From contig NC_058338.1 in the NCBI RefSeq assembly GCF_905475395.1, positions 47,217,935 through 47,281,934 on the forward strand: a stretch of DNA of 64,000 nucleotides. Direction: 5' to 3'. The notes beneath the pieces were generated by a model. The model saw only the letters and a list, made by a program, of their open reading frames with translations. It searched no databases and was not told the DNA's origin. The DNA is from Chrysoperla carnea (lineage: Eukaryota; Arthropoda; Insecta; Neuroptera; Chrysopidae). Made by a program: the position numbers and the translations under genes. Numbering within the stretch: position 1 is the stretch's first letter; each line of letters opens with the position of its first letter. Of this stretch, positions 36,498 to 49,440 are shown piece after piece.

Positions 36498-38519
36498 GTG
36501 CGTTCTAAAAAAAACTACCTTTCATTTTTTTTTTTGAGTAACTTTCTACTTTGATCTTCAATTGTTTTTGTTTTTATTCGAATTTAGAACGAATTTTTGT
36601 GTGTGGGGGTTGAAAAATGTACGGAATGAATGAAATTTTTACACGAATGTTGGATTCGGTTTAATTGTGGACAGGCTTAGGAGGTAGTGTAAGATATATA
36701 TAGGGGTTGTTGCCCTCTGGTGAAATTTATGTGTATTGTTCTTTTTTTCAATTGCCTTTCGGATTCATTCATTCATTCATTCGCTTGTGTGAGGCACCCT
36801 CTCCACCCTTATTTTGTGTTTTTTTTTTCAGGATGGTTAAGGTCTTAATTTGTGGTTTTGCTGTGTCAATTTCGATTGATGCACTTGATTGATGTAGGAT
36901 AGCCAACTTAATATAAAAATTGATTTGAAACGATATCGAAAAAAATGTAAATGAACTTAGCACATCGAAAAACATAGAAAATAAATTAGTACAAAATTTA
37001 TTTTCTTTCGTCAGTTTTCATTCTTTATTGAGAACTGCCTATAGATGAAAATTAATGTGGATTAATTTTTTTAGCTATACGAATTATTTAAGTTTTATTT
37101 AGCTTATTGAATAATTTAGTCAAGTTTAGTTGTGGATAAAGGTGATACCCACCTTACGTTTCCTAACGAAGTTAATCTTCTTTCAACCTCAAATTATGCT
37201 CAAAAATGTATCAATTTGTACTGGAATGAAGGAATTTTTTCGTTACTACCTAAAAAGTAAAGTAAAATATCGAAAAAAAATGTTTCCCATTTTGCGGAGC
37301 AGCTATGATTTTGTCAACTCTGTCATGATTATTGAATGTATTTTATGATAGAACCTAGTATTATAAAAGTAGGTTTAGAGGTTGCAAGTGACAAAACGAT
37401 TGAAATAAGGACCTGATTTTCTCAGGAAATGTGGCAATTTTTTGCGTTTTCGAATTATCTTGCTAATCGAAAATATGAAATATTGTAATTTGTCTATCGT
37501 ACAATCCACAAAAAGTATTGGCAGCAATGTCTGCGAATGGCCTAAATGGGGTTATGAATCTTACGTAGATGCGTCACATTTGGTTTGGATTTCTGGAACT
37601 GGAGCGAATTAAGCTACATTGTAAATGGTATATTGTCAGTAACAGGAGAGGGTCTCCCAAAATGCTCATCCTAAGAAAAATGTAATTTATAGCCAAATTA
37701 TTCGAGATATGTATAACGTCGAAATATTTTTGGTTTCTTTATTCAGGTTTTGCAATATTTGCATGGCAATTTCTTTTGATTTGTTCAAATTTTTAGAACT
37801 ATTTAATATATCTCACAAGGGATCGTTTTACAGACCTTGTAAATTAGGTGGGTAAAAAAATTATATTGCGTTGTGTATCAAACTGTTAACATAAATATTA
37901 ATTGTTTTTTTACATTGCATCAACGTACAAATCATTATAATGATAAACACAAAAATTATTGGTAAACTCATCTAAATCAACAGATTCGAGATCCGCGACA
38001 TGATGGGAGATAATTTTACACACTAAATAGAGATCATTTTAAGCAATATAAACGGGATCATTTTACCCGTTGACATATTTGAATATCATCATAAAAAGTG
38101 ACCTTAAAATTCATTGTACATCTATCAAAATGTTTTATACTATTATTATTAAAAGTCAACTGAAGCCAAGAGTAAAACAACAAGCCGGTGAACTAAAACA
38201 GAACACATAAATAATAAATTTTTCGTTAATTCGCCTTACTGTTCAAATTTTTCGAATTTTGACTGATTTTGGTGTTTCGCTTCCGGGACTATGCTATAAT
38301 TTGCTGTTACGATTGAACCTCCTGGAGAGGGACTGGGAGTATCTTAACTAATTTTAAAACGCAAGAGTCGAAGTTGCAGAATTTTTGGTCGTTTAGATCG
38401 CGAGACAGCCAGCTGCAAATTTCTCGATTTCCCCATTCAAAGCATGTAAAACTCATTGTCCACCCATCTATTTTTTACGATATTAATAATTCTCTCGTTA
38501 GGATTGAAAAAAAGGAAAG

Positions 38520-38745
38520 TTGAAAGGAATGTGTTTAGAATAAAATATAAAAAAAAATTTAGATATTAGCTATGTTTCAAGTGCAAATTTAGGCTTGCGT
38601 ACCCGAAAAAACTAAAAATTAGCGATGATCTTCCAAATCGGCTCAGTTTGGAAAAGGTTTTAAGGGAAAATGACAATTTAATGGAGAATGTGATTCAAAT
38701 GGGAGTTTAGGGTTCCGTAGCCGAAAAATTTGTCGGGGGTTTTTT
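38520..38745 (+). repeat. Dispersed repeat E, copy 1
   Basis: It shares CTATGTTTCAAGTGCAA, CCGAAAAAACTAAAAA and CAGTTTGG with 63680-63775, in the same order and orientation. It then ends with GGGTTCCGTAGCC. No coding content is seen. Confidence 0.55.
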
Positions 38746-39284
38746 AAATGTTTTAAATTTCACTTGTATGTAATCAGATTAATAACATACTCGAATCCAG
38801 ATTGTTAGCGGTATGTGTTTTAAAATTTCTATGTTATCGATATCGAGAGCTCCCTATAGCTTATATAGATTGAGAGCTCCTTACCCAAATTTCAAAAATC
38901 ATTTCAGCATGCTTCCTACGAACTAAATTCAATGAAAAACTAGTTGAAAATATTAAGTAAACTTGTTAATAATTGAAAATAATTAAATTATTTTGAAATG
39001 ACCGCAGTTTATGAGTTTTTAATTATTTACAATTAATATTATTTGTTGTTAGTGTTTTTCAATAATATTTTATGATTTTTAATTTATTATTCAAAATTCC
39101 TTTATTAATTGCTTTACATATTCGTATAAGAAAAATTATAACAATTACAAATTGATAACCGAAATGCAATTATGCTGATATTTCACGATCTATTTATTGT
39201 ATTACAAAATTAGAAAATCACGTTTTGAAATTTGTTAACATATATGAGTGTAAATAACACGGGGGCAATCAAGCTTTTTATTGG

Positions 39285-39612
39285 ATGTATGAGCTTTAAG
39301 GCAATTTTAAATAAAAAGCTTGTTTTTTTATATGAAATTGGACTAAGTTTAAATCAATTCTGAAAATTTTTGAAAGGATGGCCCGGTTAATTTAAAAAAT
39401 AAATGGCTTCAAAAGTAGGTATATTTAACATTGGTTTTATGGTAAAACGGTAGATGCATGATACTTTTTCAAAGATTTCTCTAAAACTAGTCGGTGAAAA
39501 AAAAAACGATTTAAATTAAAGTTAAAACCTTATAAATTATTGAAAAAAAAAAAAAAAAACGTTGTTCCCGACTATTTAAGAATATGAGCACGGTAGTGAA
39601 GACTAAAATTTT
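39285..39612 (-). repeat. Dispersed repeat, copy 2 (inverted partner of 5725-6053)
   Basis: It carries AAAACTAGTCGGTG, AAAGTTAAAACCTT and TATGAGCACGGTAGTG in an order that mirrors copy 1 on the opposite strand. A 17-A run at about 39542-39558 takes the place of copy 1's palindrome. Confidence 0.65.
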
Positions 39613-40349
39613 GGGGTTTTTGTCTCTCCCCCTCCCCCAAGTTAGCACAGGGTCCTAGAGGTCGAAAACTTAGAAGAGACATCTTAGAGTACCCTCAAAT
39701 AGCCTGTAAAAATTTCATTAAGTTCGAAATACTTTCCAGCTACTCCCCGCCCTACTTTTATTTATCGACTGAAGTATATATAGAACTGATGTGAAATTAG
39801 CGACTAGTTCTATTCCATTCAATTTTTTGGATCTCAATTGGATGCTAACGCTATCAAAGTTTTGAAGCAACTAATTTCAAAGAAATTTTTACATGTACCT
39901 GTAGAAGATTTTGATTAGATTGCCAGTTAACGGTTATGTTGACCTTGTAGATTGCATAGAATATTATACATAGAGAACTCCATGGCCCAAAATTTGCGAT
40001 ATGATAAGTGAGAGAGAAGGCTGCCAATTAGTTCCTATGTGTCCATATCTAATCTATATGTCATTGGCTAGATATTATTTACATTATTAAGTAAATAGGT
40101 AGTTCAAAAACGATTTAAGGGCTATTATTTAATACATTAAAAGTTATTCAAAAAGTAGAAACGTCAAAAGAAACTTTGTGATTTACTGTGGGCTTATCAC
40201 ACGAAGTTTGTGAGGTATTGTTTATAAAAAAATTGTCAAATGTGTCGGCAGGTATTATTTTATTACTTACTTGTGAAAACCTGGAAGTCTTCTCTCTCAT
40301 TCATCATATCGCATCCACTTACAGATTAGCATATCCCTCGCGTTATCTC

Positions 40350-40810
40350 TATATCTATCTCTATCTCTATATATTATAAATGCGAAAGTAAGCATGTTTG
40401 TTTGCTTGTTAAGCTTTCACGCTAAAACTAGCGAATGGTTTTTAATGAAACTGTACAGCAATATAGCTCATACTTCAGAATAACGCATGAGCTATAATTT
40501 ATAAAGATATATTAATAAAAAAAAAATATTTTAAAATTAATTTAATTTGACATTACCATAAATTACAGATCTCTAAAAAAATAGTCATTATAAAATATTT
40601 CACATCCATTTTTCCGATATACTCAATGAATAATTACGATAATTATACATTTAAAAAAATCATAAACCATACATATATTTTACCTGTGTAAAACAATCCT
40701 TACCATTATTTCGAGTGATATAGAAAGGGGATAAGCGAGAGCAAAATTATCAATCTTTCTTTACTTTTAAACCCAGCGAAGCGGGTGGGTATCACTCTAG
40801 TCTATGTATA
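40350..40810 (+). repeat. Dispersed repeat family R, longest copy
   Basis: It starts in a CTATCTCTATCTCTATAT tract, then ATTATAAATGCGAAAGTAAG and GCTTTCACGCTAAAAC. A stem of AGCTCATAC against GCATGAGCTATAA follows. It ends near AACCCAGCGAAGCGGGTGGG followed by CTCTAGTC. The terminal CTAG and GC-rich block are reminiscent of non-autonomous Helitron ends, but the start is not typical. Class left open. Confidence 0.55.
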
Positions 40811-42206
40811 ATATTCTATGGTAGATGGTAGATTTTAGACCAATCATTGCGATGCATGGGCTTCAGCAGTACATATGGGGCGATACGTAAAAATTTTCGT
40901 GAGAAAAATTAGTATGTAAATAAGTGTGGTCCCACCTGAAGGTATAAAAATAAATAAAGGTATCTATCTCTATAGGGTATAATAAATTTCATAAAGTTAT
41001 CAGAACGTCATCGTTATAAAATGTTTATAATTTCCATCGAACATGAAAATTATATAATTAGTAATTAAAAAAACAAAACAAGTTTACGTAAATGCGTAAA
41101 TCATTTATAATATGAATAATAAATAACTTAAAATATTACCTCATATGTATTCATACACATAACTCATATTATTTCATTGAAACATAATTCATAATTCTTA
41201 CAATAATTATATTATTGAGTAAAATTTTATTTTTAACAACTCATAGAAAGAAAAATTCATAACAACAAAAAGAAATATTTTATTGATAATATAAACTGAT
41301 GGGTCGTTCAAATAGATCATCATTTTAAATTCATTTTTACTTCAAAGATATTTTTTTAAATATAAAAATATTATACAATTTTTTGTTTGCTTTTCCGGGA
41401 GAAAAACTAAATTTTTGATCGGAAAGTTAAAAAAAAAGTGAAAATAAACAAATGACCCAGTTAATTGTTGAAATACAGTATGTAGACAATCCTGAAAATC
41501 AGTGTTTTTATAAATAAGTTTAAAATAATAATCAAATTTAAGTATTAAAATTTTTTAAACTCTTTTGACGTGATCTTGTTAAATATATTAGTTGTAGGCG
41601 CTGAGTGGGTTTCGTATGCATTTACTGGTCCCACCGAACAAGGAGTGTATTTCGACGTATTTTGATCCGCTGAATCGGAATTTTCAAATTGATCATTGCT
41701 CAGAATGGGGGGACGGGATTTATTACGAACAAATTAATTGTTTATACGGCCATAGCTCGTAGACTGTTGAAAATTTTGTACCATTTTATTCTATATAAAA
41801 AAAAAATATCTTATTTTTTTGTTCGTCTTGATACGACTAATAGAACCGGAGATATGGTTAAAATTGTGAACAAAAATGATCCTACGTACAAGGTTGTCGC
41901 GCAGCGCTTGGTTTGAAACGTCCGTAGATTGGCCAATAAATAATATTTTTGTTCTTTAAGGTACTAATTTTAAAGGTATAGTCTATATTTTAATGCTATG
42001 CATATAAATATACGTTTTAAGCAATAGCAACGATCATTTTTCCGGCCCGCTATTTGTTTGTAAGTCGAAAGCGAGTCCTTATCGAAAGAAAACCCCACAT
42101 AATTATATGAGAGAATTGCAAATTTGTTCTAGTTTAAGAATCTTTTTTATTTTTTCAAATATCTCTATTAAAATCTTAATTATCCTTTGTCCATTAATAG
42201 CGTATA

Positions 42207-42965
42207 TAGACGAAGAAACGATGCACTAAAAATGATCAAAGTTCGAAAAATTTGAGTAGTAAGACGGATTTAAATGCGGTTTTCGGCATTCGATTCGTTA
42301 AAGCGTCAGAAAATTATGTGATCTAATTTGATTTATAAGAAATTTAAAATATGCAATTAGCACAATTAATATGCATTTTAAATTGACCGTAAATATTAAA
42401 TTCACAATTCGGTTAATAGTGATAAATATCGCGACAGGATTGATCTTAGAGGTATCTGGTGTCCAGAATGAACGGTATCCCCGTCGCCCCTCAGAGTTTT
42501 GGAGAAATTCGTCATATAATCAGACCCAACTTGTAACTCGGGTCACTTATTTTGACAAAAATTTCAATTTTTTTGAAACTTTCTACGTTGAACAACTTCA
42601 GCCTGCACAATTTTTGCATGCAACGTTACAGATTTTTTATCTATTTCATTTTTGTTATCTTGAACGTTTCTTGTTTTATATTTTGATAACTTCTTATTGT
42701 TTTAATTGAGTTAGTTGAGTTGATACCGTTTACTTTGGGCACCCGGTACCTCTGAGACAAATTGTATCACGATATCTGTGTTCAGCAATTCTAAAAACCC
42801 CCGTGTAACAAATTAAAGTGCATATTCATTATGCTTATTGCATATTTTTAGTTTCTTATAAAACAAATCACAAATTTTTCTTTAACGATCGAATGTCGAA
42901 AACCGATTTCTAATCCGACTTACTGCTCAAGTTTTTCGAACTTTATTCCTTCGTTTCTTCGTCTA
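42207..42965. mobile_element. Foldback element FB1, copy 2, with arms of about 180 bp
   Basis: It opens TAGACGAAGAAACG and closes TTTCTTCGTCTA. The right arm (about 42790-42965) in reverse complement follows the left arm (42207-42400) through GCAGTAAGNCGGATT, CGGTTTTCGNCATTCGAT and AAATATGCAATNAGCA. The interior keeps one forward unit (GGTATCTGGTGTCCAGAATGA) and a reversed one (CGGTACCTCTGAGACAAATT). It is therefore simpler than copy 1 at 7800. No transposase is encoded. Confidence 0.75.
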
Positions 42966-43254
42966 ATAATTTAAGTATAGGGATAGATTGTCTCACTTTC
43001 TATATTTGTGTGTGTAGTATGAAGAATATGAAACGAACGTGAACACACATACGCATGGAAACTTAAACAAATATTTAAATTAATATTGGAATAAATATTT
43101 AAAGAATTCATTCTCATATTGTTTATGTTATCTACAGAATAATTTGTATGTTCAATTTTATTAAGACGAAAAAAAAAAAACGGAATTTTTATTTTTATTA
43201 GAAATATTTCAATTTGTTGAGTTTTGCATTCATACAGGATCCCGCAATATTAGA

Positions 43255-43314
43255 TAGGAAAATGGCTTTCTGTGAAACTTTCGAATCCCCATTTCACAGA
43301 ATGCCATTTTCCTA
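43255..43314. repeat. Near-perfect 60-nt hairpin, 22 of 23 pairs
   Basis: The arm at 43255-43277 and the arm at 43292-43314 differ from perfect complementarity at one position, around a 14-base loop. The right arm and the 100 bases after it belong to a dispersed repeat also seen at 54794-55045. The left arm is an extra inverted copy. Size and loop fit a small-RNA precursor, but repeat origin is more likely. Confidence 0.6.
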
Positions 43315-43460
43315 ATCATATAGGTACTATAAATATAAGATATATGTAGCTTTGATCTCCCTTAGCTCGAGAACTACTCGTTAAAAAGTTTTGTAGCTAC
43401 TTATATGCGTAGCTTTAATCTTTTGTGGCCGTGAGAGCTTTTGATCAGAATGATCGATAG
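43315..43460 (+). repeat. Dispersed repeat shared with the tandem array at 54794
   Basis: It contains GTAGCTTTGATC, TAGCTCGAGAACTACTCGTT and TTTTGTGGCCGTGAGAGCTT, then TTGATCAGAA. The same blocks occur at 54794-55045. The order of units implies that this copy holds the junction of two repeat units. Confidence 0.6.
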
Positions 43461-43587
43461 AGAGATTTATAAAGAAGATTTCTATCAAATTTCAAAGGTA
43501 ACGGTCGAATAGAACTTAAGATATCGCTTGAAGTTAGAGAGACAATTCCGGTAGAGTAACTCGGAAAATAATATTACTCTCTTTGGA

Positions 43588-43782
43588 TTAATCGACGATC
43601 CCAGATCCATACTTTGGGCCTTCTTTTACTTCAAATGCAATGTCTGGCAAAGTTATTTCTGCTAACCAAGCTATTTTGCCTTCTTTAGAAGCAGCAGAGG
43701 TTCGCAGATCAGAGCGACCAATTCGAACTTTGTTACCAGAAAATCCGCTCTTTAAAAATAATTCGAAGTTGGAAAAATCCAT
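43588..43782 (-). CDS. Unrecognised 64-codon reading frame, protein-like
   Basis: The frame starts ATG directly after an in-frame TAA and ends in TAA. The product begins MDFSNFELFLKSGFSGNKVR and ends EVKEGPKYGSGIVD. It has balanced use of Gly, Ser, Asp, Arg and Lys and mixed codons. Its base composition is clearly less AT-rich than the flanks. I see no signal peptide, membrane segment or known motif, and I cannot name a family. It lies on the strand opposite the GRK gene, in its presumed intron. It could be a terminal exon of a nested gene, a fragment of a transposon protein, or DNA acquired from a symbiont. No convincing splice acceptor was found upstream. Confidence 0.35.
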   Translation of the reverse strand: MDFSNFELFLKSGFSGNKVRIGRSDLRTSAASKEGKIAWLAEITLPDIAFEVKEGPKYGSGIVD

Positions 43783-44116
43783 TTAAGGACATATGTTTAA
43801 GAGTCTAACCTTTAAAAATATGCAAAAAAAATTTTTTCTAAATTCTAGACCAGAATACTGTTTTAAGACTTCGCTTGTGTAAAACAATTTCATCATAAAT
43901 TTTTTTGAAATAAAAGTACATGATTCATTTTTTACAACCATTGAAATGGTTATCATAATTTTCTTGGAAAAAGGTTGTAGGAATAGAATATAGTAGTATT
44001 TCCCAACAAGGTCTACGAAAAACTATAACTGAAAATAGATGAAGGATGAGTAGTAGTGAAAAGTTGTTATCGAAATATAACATAACTTTTATGAGTCCCA
44101 TAAGACAATGGATCAT

Positions 44117-46200
44117 TTACCTTATGGTCTTATACTATAAACTACAGCGGGCTACAAAAGCATGTGAACTGACTTTATCAATAAGTTAATAATCAACCGA
44201 ACTTTTTTCCTCAAATATCATTGTTTTCACAAAGAAAAATAAAATCGCAAATTTTATGGTCTTTACGATTTTAAACCTAAAAATTGGCAGCACATAGTCG
44301 GTGTGGTGTAAGTCCACACGATTTACTTCCCAGGGGGGAAAAAATATTAACAAAAAGTCTTGATAGCCTTCATAGATTATATTCTTCGAAAATGTACTAC
44401 AGCTTATGCTGGAACGATCTTTATCTCCATAGATAAATGATGTGTTTTATCCACTTTTCAGTTTTTTTATTACCATTAAAAAACTGCTAAATTAATTCTG
44501 CTGAAAACTCTTTCAGTTCTTAAATACGCAATTACGCGTCGAATAAGTCCAGTCACGTGATAATGTCCTAAATGGTTCGCGAGATAATCGAGGCGAAAGA
44601 ATCCGAACGAACATACTCACATACGTACACACGCGCACACACACAGACATCACATTGAAAAGGTTTGATTCGGATATTGCGGCCTTCAAACCGCGGAAAT
44701 ATGAAAACTGGAGATTTTCAAAATCGGCCCCATTACAAAAACTTTCTCTGGGAAGTTAATAAAATCTTGAATTTAGTAATGCATGCATTATAAAGAACTG
44801 CATTTCAGCAAAATTCTATGGTTTTGGAAAAATTTGCTTTTCAAAAAGATGGCTATATATTTTTTTTCATACCATTGGAAATGATTATGGCTTATATTAA
44901 TAAATTTCAAAGAGGCTACAGTTAAAATAGTATATTTTTCGATAGCCAAGCTATTATAAATTATTGCCTTTTTATACCATATTTTTGATTTTGAGAAAAT
45001 CGTTGTACTTTTAATCGGAGAAAATCCTTTATTGAATCGGGGAAAATTTTTGTTATCAAATGATTGTCCTCACAATAACTAAAATTCGCTATGTTGAAGT
45101 ATTTTGCTTAATTTTAGATAAATTAAAATCAGAATTATTTCCTACAACTTAGATTAGAAATAGATAAATTGTATTTTTCTATTATTAATTAAGAAATTGA
45201 ATATTTTGTGTTTCTATCTCCTGCAAACGCTTCAATTTTACTAGATGAGATTAATAAGGATTTCAAGTAATTTTTTCGAAAGCTCAATATCAGTGCAACA
45301 TTAACGAAGAACTAGAATTTTCTGTCAAAAAATTCGCTAAAATTCATACATATATTGACCTTGTTACATTCAGTAAACTAATAAATTTTACTGAATCCAC
45401 CTTATTTCAACCACACTTAGAAAGCAGTTTTTTTTATATATTTTCTTTTACAAACAATCCCCAATGAAATCGTACTTCGATTGATCAAAATATTATATGG
45501 TTCTAAAGCCATGTATAAACTTATACACAGTGTTAATCGATAAAACATGTTGATAAGAAAAAAATAAGTAGTGCAGGAGCTGCGTTAGCTAGGATGACTA
45601 CACAAAAAGTGGTATAACATTTTTTTTATTTAATCACAATACATTTATGAAAACAGATATAAAATTTGAATTATAGTGCCTTAACATATCGAAAAATTAC
45701 TGAAAAATGAATTAGGTAGCAATTGTAATGTCTTCGTGAAACAGATACCTACCATCCTCATGCTGCGTAAGATTGTGTAACTTTATACAGATCATCGTAC
45801 ATCACGAAACAAAATATATCTGAGTTTCTTAGCCTCCACTATAATCTATTTCAAGGACCTAAAAGAACACTCACAGTGTGAATCCGAACGATTTTGTTAA
45901 TAATTTTCATTTGTTGAATTTTGTTAATAATTTGTCAATTTGTATCTTTGCTGGACAATTTCAACTTTTAAAAGAAAGACTACCGTGTTATAAGCCCCTC
46001 GCTTCCCTCCCTTGACCTCACTTATTCTCCCTTTTGCTGACAATTTTATGGATTTTAATTTTTTGGAGCGAAATCCTAATTTTTTTTGAAAATAAAATGT
46101 AGTCTATGATACTCGCTGATAATGTAACCTTCAACATATGAAATAATTTTTAAAATCGATTAAATATTTAATTCAAAAATGACGAATATCAACGTCGATG
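44117..46200. other. Gene-free stretch
   Basis: No gene is seen. A CA-rich tract at about 44621-44650 and an ACACGCGCACACACACAG block mark the end of an unassigned repeat. GAATTTTGTTAATAATTT is directly repeated near 45890-45940. Confidence 0.45.
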
Positions 46201-46381
46201 CAAATCACATCCAAAATAACTTCCCTTCGATCTGTTTCAATAAAATACGAAACACATCTTCCATCAATGAATGTTTTCGCAAAATTTGAAGTAGATTGGA
46301 CCAAGGATTCACGTTATCCCAGACAAAATTTGCTCCCCTTAGGGATTTAATTTTTGATAGAAACTTTGTCCCCGTTTTTCA

Positions 46382-46392
46382 CCCCCCCCCCC
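46382..46392. repeat. Poly-C run
   Basis: About eleven cytosines in a row in a segment (about 46200-46575) that has the look of a transposon tail. Homopolymer length is uncertain. Confidence 0.7.
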
Positions 46393-46515
46393 AGGAGTAG
46401 AATTTCGGAATGCCTACGTCGGAATCTTCATCGGATGCTTACGTCATACAAAGAACACAAACTGTAAGTTTCAGGTCTCTACGATCAGCAGTTTAGGCTG
46501 TGCATTAATCCGTCG

Positions 46516-46535
46516 GTCAGTCAGTCAGTCAGTCA
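46516..46535. repeat. (GTCA)n microsatellite
   Basis: Five GTCA units in tandem near the 3' side of the probable transposon tail. Similar GTCAGTCAGTTAGTCAG sequence appears at 53997-54019. Confidence 0.8.
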
Positions 46536-48161
46536 ATTAGTCAATAGTTCAGGACAAAGCTCTTTATATGTATAGATTTTGCTTTTATCTCTAAAACTAG
46601 AATTTTTTTTAAAATAACCGCTCTTCTAGAGTTTTCCGGGCAATAATACTAAAAAAAAATTTTTTTTTTAAGTAATGTTAAAGTGATACCAAAAAGGTTT
46701 TTAGGAAAATCGCAGCTTCCTTTAATTATTACGAAATAATGCATATTCTCGGGCTTTGGTTATATTCCACTAGTATAGATTTCGAAGTATTGCAAAACTT
46801 GTAAAAAGAAATTGAAATACTTAATAATCCTTAAAAATAGGACATCTAGGTCATTTTTTATTAAAATTGCCTAAAAAATAAAAATATAAATAATATTTAA
46901 AGAAAAAATTTGCATTTAAACATTAAGAAAACTTCCACTTCCTTTTCCTTTTCTCCTACTGTAGTTTTTCCCGGATTCGTAATAAATGTAAACTTTTCGT
47001 ACTCTCAGAATTATGGTATATTTTTACCCCATAACCAAATCTTTTCCTGTTTTACTAATAGTAGTTATTCGAAGTGAAGATTTTGCACCAAAATTGTGAG
47101 TCATTTTCTATGCTAGAGAGAGTATTAAGAGTATAAAAGACGCATGTGAATTTATATGCAGTTGTCACTTAGGGCAGATAAATATTAGAGGAATTTCCAG
47201 AAAAACTTTATATATGTCGTTAATAATAACGTGCATTTACCATATATAGAAATACATTCTTTAAATCAATTCAATTAATTAAAATAAAAAGTAATTAAAA
47301 TTTTATACTGAACTGTACTGGACATTACAACCATAGATAATAAATATTAATATTATATTATAGATGCGAATCTCTATCATCATCTCGGAAACTTTCAGAT
47401 TTAGTTTGTACTCCACTCACGGTATTGCGCTTCAATCAATTGATCGCCTTTCTAAATACTCACTGTCAAATTTTAAATAAAATTTAACGTTATATATTTC
47501 TTTTAAGTTATACTGTTTTAGAACATTTATTGGTATCATATTATTTGTATTTGAAATACCAAATATCCTTTTTTTTCCAAATCAAGTGCTTAAAACAGTA
47601 AAACTATTCAATAATAAAATAAAAAAAATAAATAAATAAAAACTTTAAAATCCAGAATCAATATAGAAAATACCTACTGCAGGGACATCTTTTGTTTGGA
47701 GTGCCAATTTTTCGGATCTCATAAAGCTCATATGATAAAAACTGTTGAAGTTGCGCATCTATATTATAATTATTTGTCTATGATTACAACATTGCAATTA
47801 ACTAATTTGCTAATTATTTAGTTCTATTTGTTTGTTATTAATTATTATTTATCAAATAATTCATATTTAATATTAATTTTATACGTAAATCTTTTTATCT
47901 GATATGTCGAAAAAATTTTTATAGGTAAGTAAGTCAATCATTAGTAATCGGCCTGAAAAATGAAAACCTAGTTATGTTGTCAGTATTCTTAGATATCGTA
48001 AAAGTTAAGAAATACGAATGTCAACAAGGAAAAATGATAAAAATATATTGAGACTTTTTATTTTGGTAATAAATAGTCCAGCACTTTCTTCATACATATC
48101 TCATCTAAGGTAGACTATTGCACCACGCCAGTCTATCACAACTGTATAAATTAATTTTTCT

Positions 48162-48246
48162 TTAAAAGGTGGGAATCGAACCAACCACTCTATATAAATT
48201 GTACACGGATGATGATGGTACGCTTTACCAACTAATCCACTTCTAT
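48162..48246 (-). repeat. tRNA-like SINE head or tRNA pseudogene
   Basis: On the minus strand the segment has an A-box-like GGATTAGTTGGTAAAGC and a B box GGTTCGATTCCCACC, the internal pol III promoter of tRNA genes. A 7-base 5' end (ATAGAAG) pairs with a 3' end (CTTTTAA) at six positions, one a wobble. The total is 85 nt with a long variable region. The D stem and anticodon stem do not pair properly, so it is not a working tRNA. Unrelated AT-rich sequence continues downstream to about 48050, as in a tRNA-derived SINE body. Confidence 0.55.
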
Positions 48247-48693
48247 CGACTTATTTGTAGTATATTCTGCCGTTTTTGCTAAAAAACTTTTCTCGTAATT
48301 GCAGTTCATTTTCGATTGTGAGCACCCCAGTTATTCGATGCGATCTGAAAAAATTAGGCCTGTAAAGGAAAGTATTTAATAAATTTGCAGTAGCTAGTAT
48401 TGGAAAACCGTATTTCAGGACTAATAAGTTGTGAAAAATTTTTACTTAATTTGTCCAAAAACAATTTGTATGAGCACCAAATAGTAACCTTCTCCTTGGG
48501 TATATTATATATACTGAATTATAACATTTAAAGCCACTCGAAGTAATCTGCAGAGCGACCACAAAATAAATACACGCGCCCAGAGAGACTTCAAAGAAAA
48601 ATGTCATATGAGAATCTAATAGTGAAAATTCGTTGAAAACTAAATTAATTATTTATGACGTCTTATCTTACCTGTAAAATAGTGAATAGAATT

Positions 48694-49440
48694 TATACAG
48701 GGTGAGAGATTTTAATCTATAACGGCCCTGTATAGTACCTATCTAACAATTTACATTTGATGTAGACATAAAGCCTGTGTTGTATTTAAGTTAAACGAGT
48801 TATTATCGTTTAAAACTTGTAATTCTTTAGTCATAATTTTGGCACAACCTGTATTCGCACCGTGCGTGAGTTTTTTGGGTGTTTTTCAATAATTTTAATT
48901 TGACATTTTCCATAATATTAACATGTAAAGAATTGCAAATTAGTCATAACAGCCTCTTTTAACGCCAAAATTTTTCACTGGAAGCGCTGGCATCGATTTC
49001 ATTGCCCCTACCATGACTACGCACACAACCAATACGTAATTCAATTAACCACAGTTGCGATAAGCAACTCGATCGATTAGTAGACTCCAAGTAAAGTTTG
49101 GTTTGAAAAACTGATATAAGCTTTGAAAAATTATACGTTAAAATTGGTACTAGAATTTCAGAAAATACAGAATTTTTCGAAAACTGTGAAGGTAAAGTGA
49201 GGTAAACCTTAATGAAAAACACCTTTATTTTGATCGTAGAACCTGAAAATGAAATGTTCCATTTAAAAAAATACAATTTTTATACATTCCGCGTTTGCGG
49301 CCAACTTGTATATTATGAAAATCATTTATAAATGTACAGCCAATAGCTATTCCTGAAAGCAAATTTTATTAATATCAAGCCGTTTAGCCATAATCTTCCT
49401 GTCGTACAGCGTGAACAACACTGTATATTTTCGTAAAACT
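48694..49440. other. Possible decayed element beginning ACAGGGTGAG
   Basis: It starts TTATACAGGGTGAG, as do the repeats at 11633 and 13381. Sequence to about 49430 is less AT-rich and includes a 105-codon minus-strand frame (48959-49276) without a recognised domain. I cannot fix its ends or class. Confidence 0.3.

Noticed and set aside
41689-41916. 75-codon plus-strand frame
   Set aside because: Some blocks look protein-like (NRTGDMVKIVNKNDP), but there is no recognisable family and the neighbourhood is repeat-derived.
42371-42709. 112-codon frame and the similar frame at 7952-8146
   Set aside because: Both read through the arms and interior of the same non-coding foldback family, so they are by-products of the repeat.
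48162-48246. Functional tRNA gene
   Set aside because: D and anticodon stems do not pair and the T stem has a mismatch, so it is reported only as tRNA-like.
48959-49276. 105-codon minus-strand frame
   Set aside because: No recognisable domain. It lies in a probable decayed repeat starting with ACAGGGTGAG.
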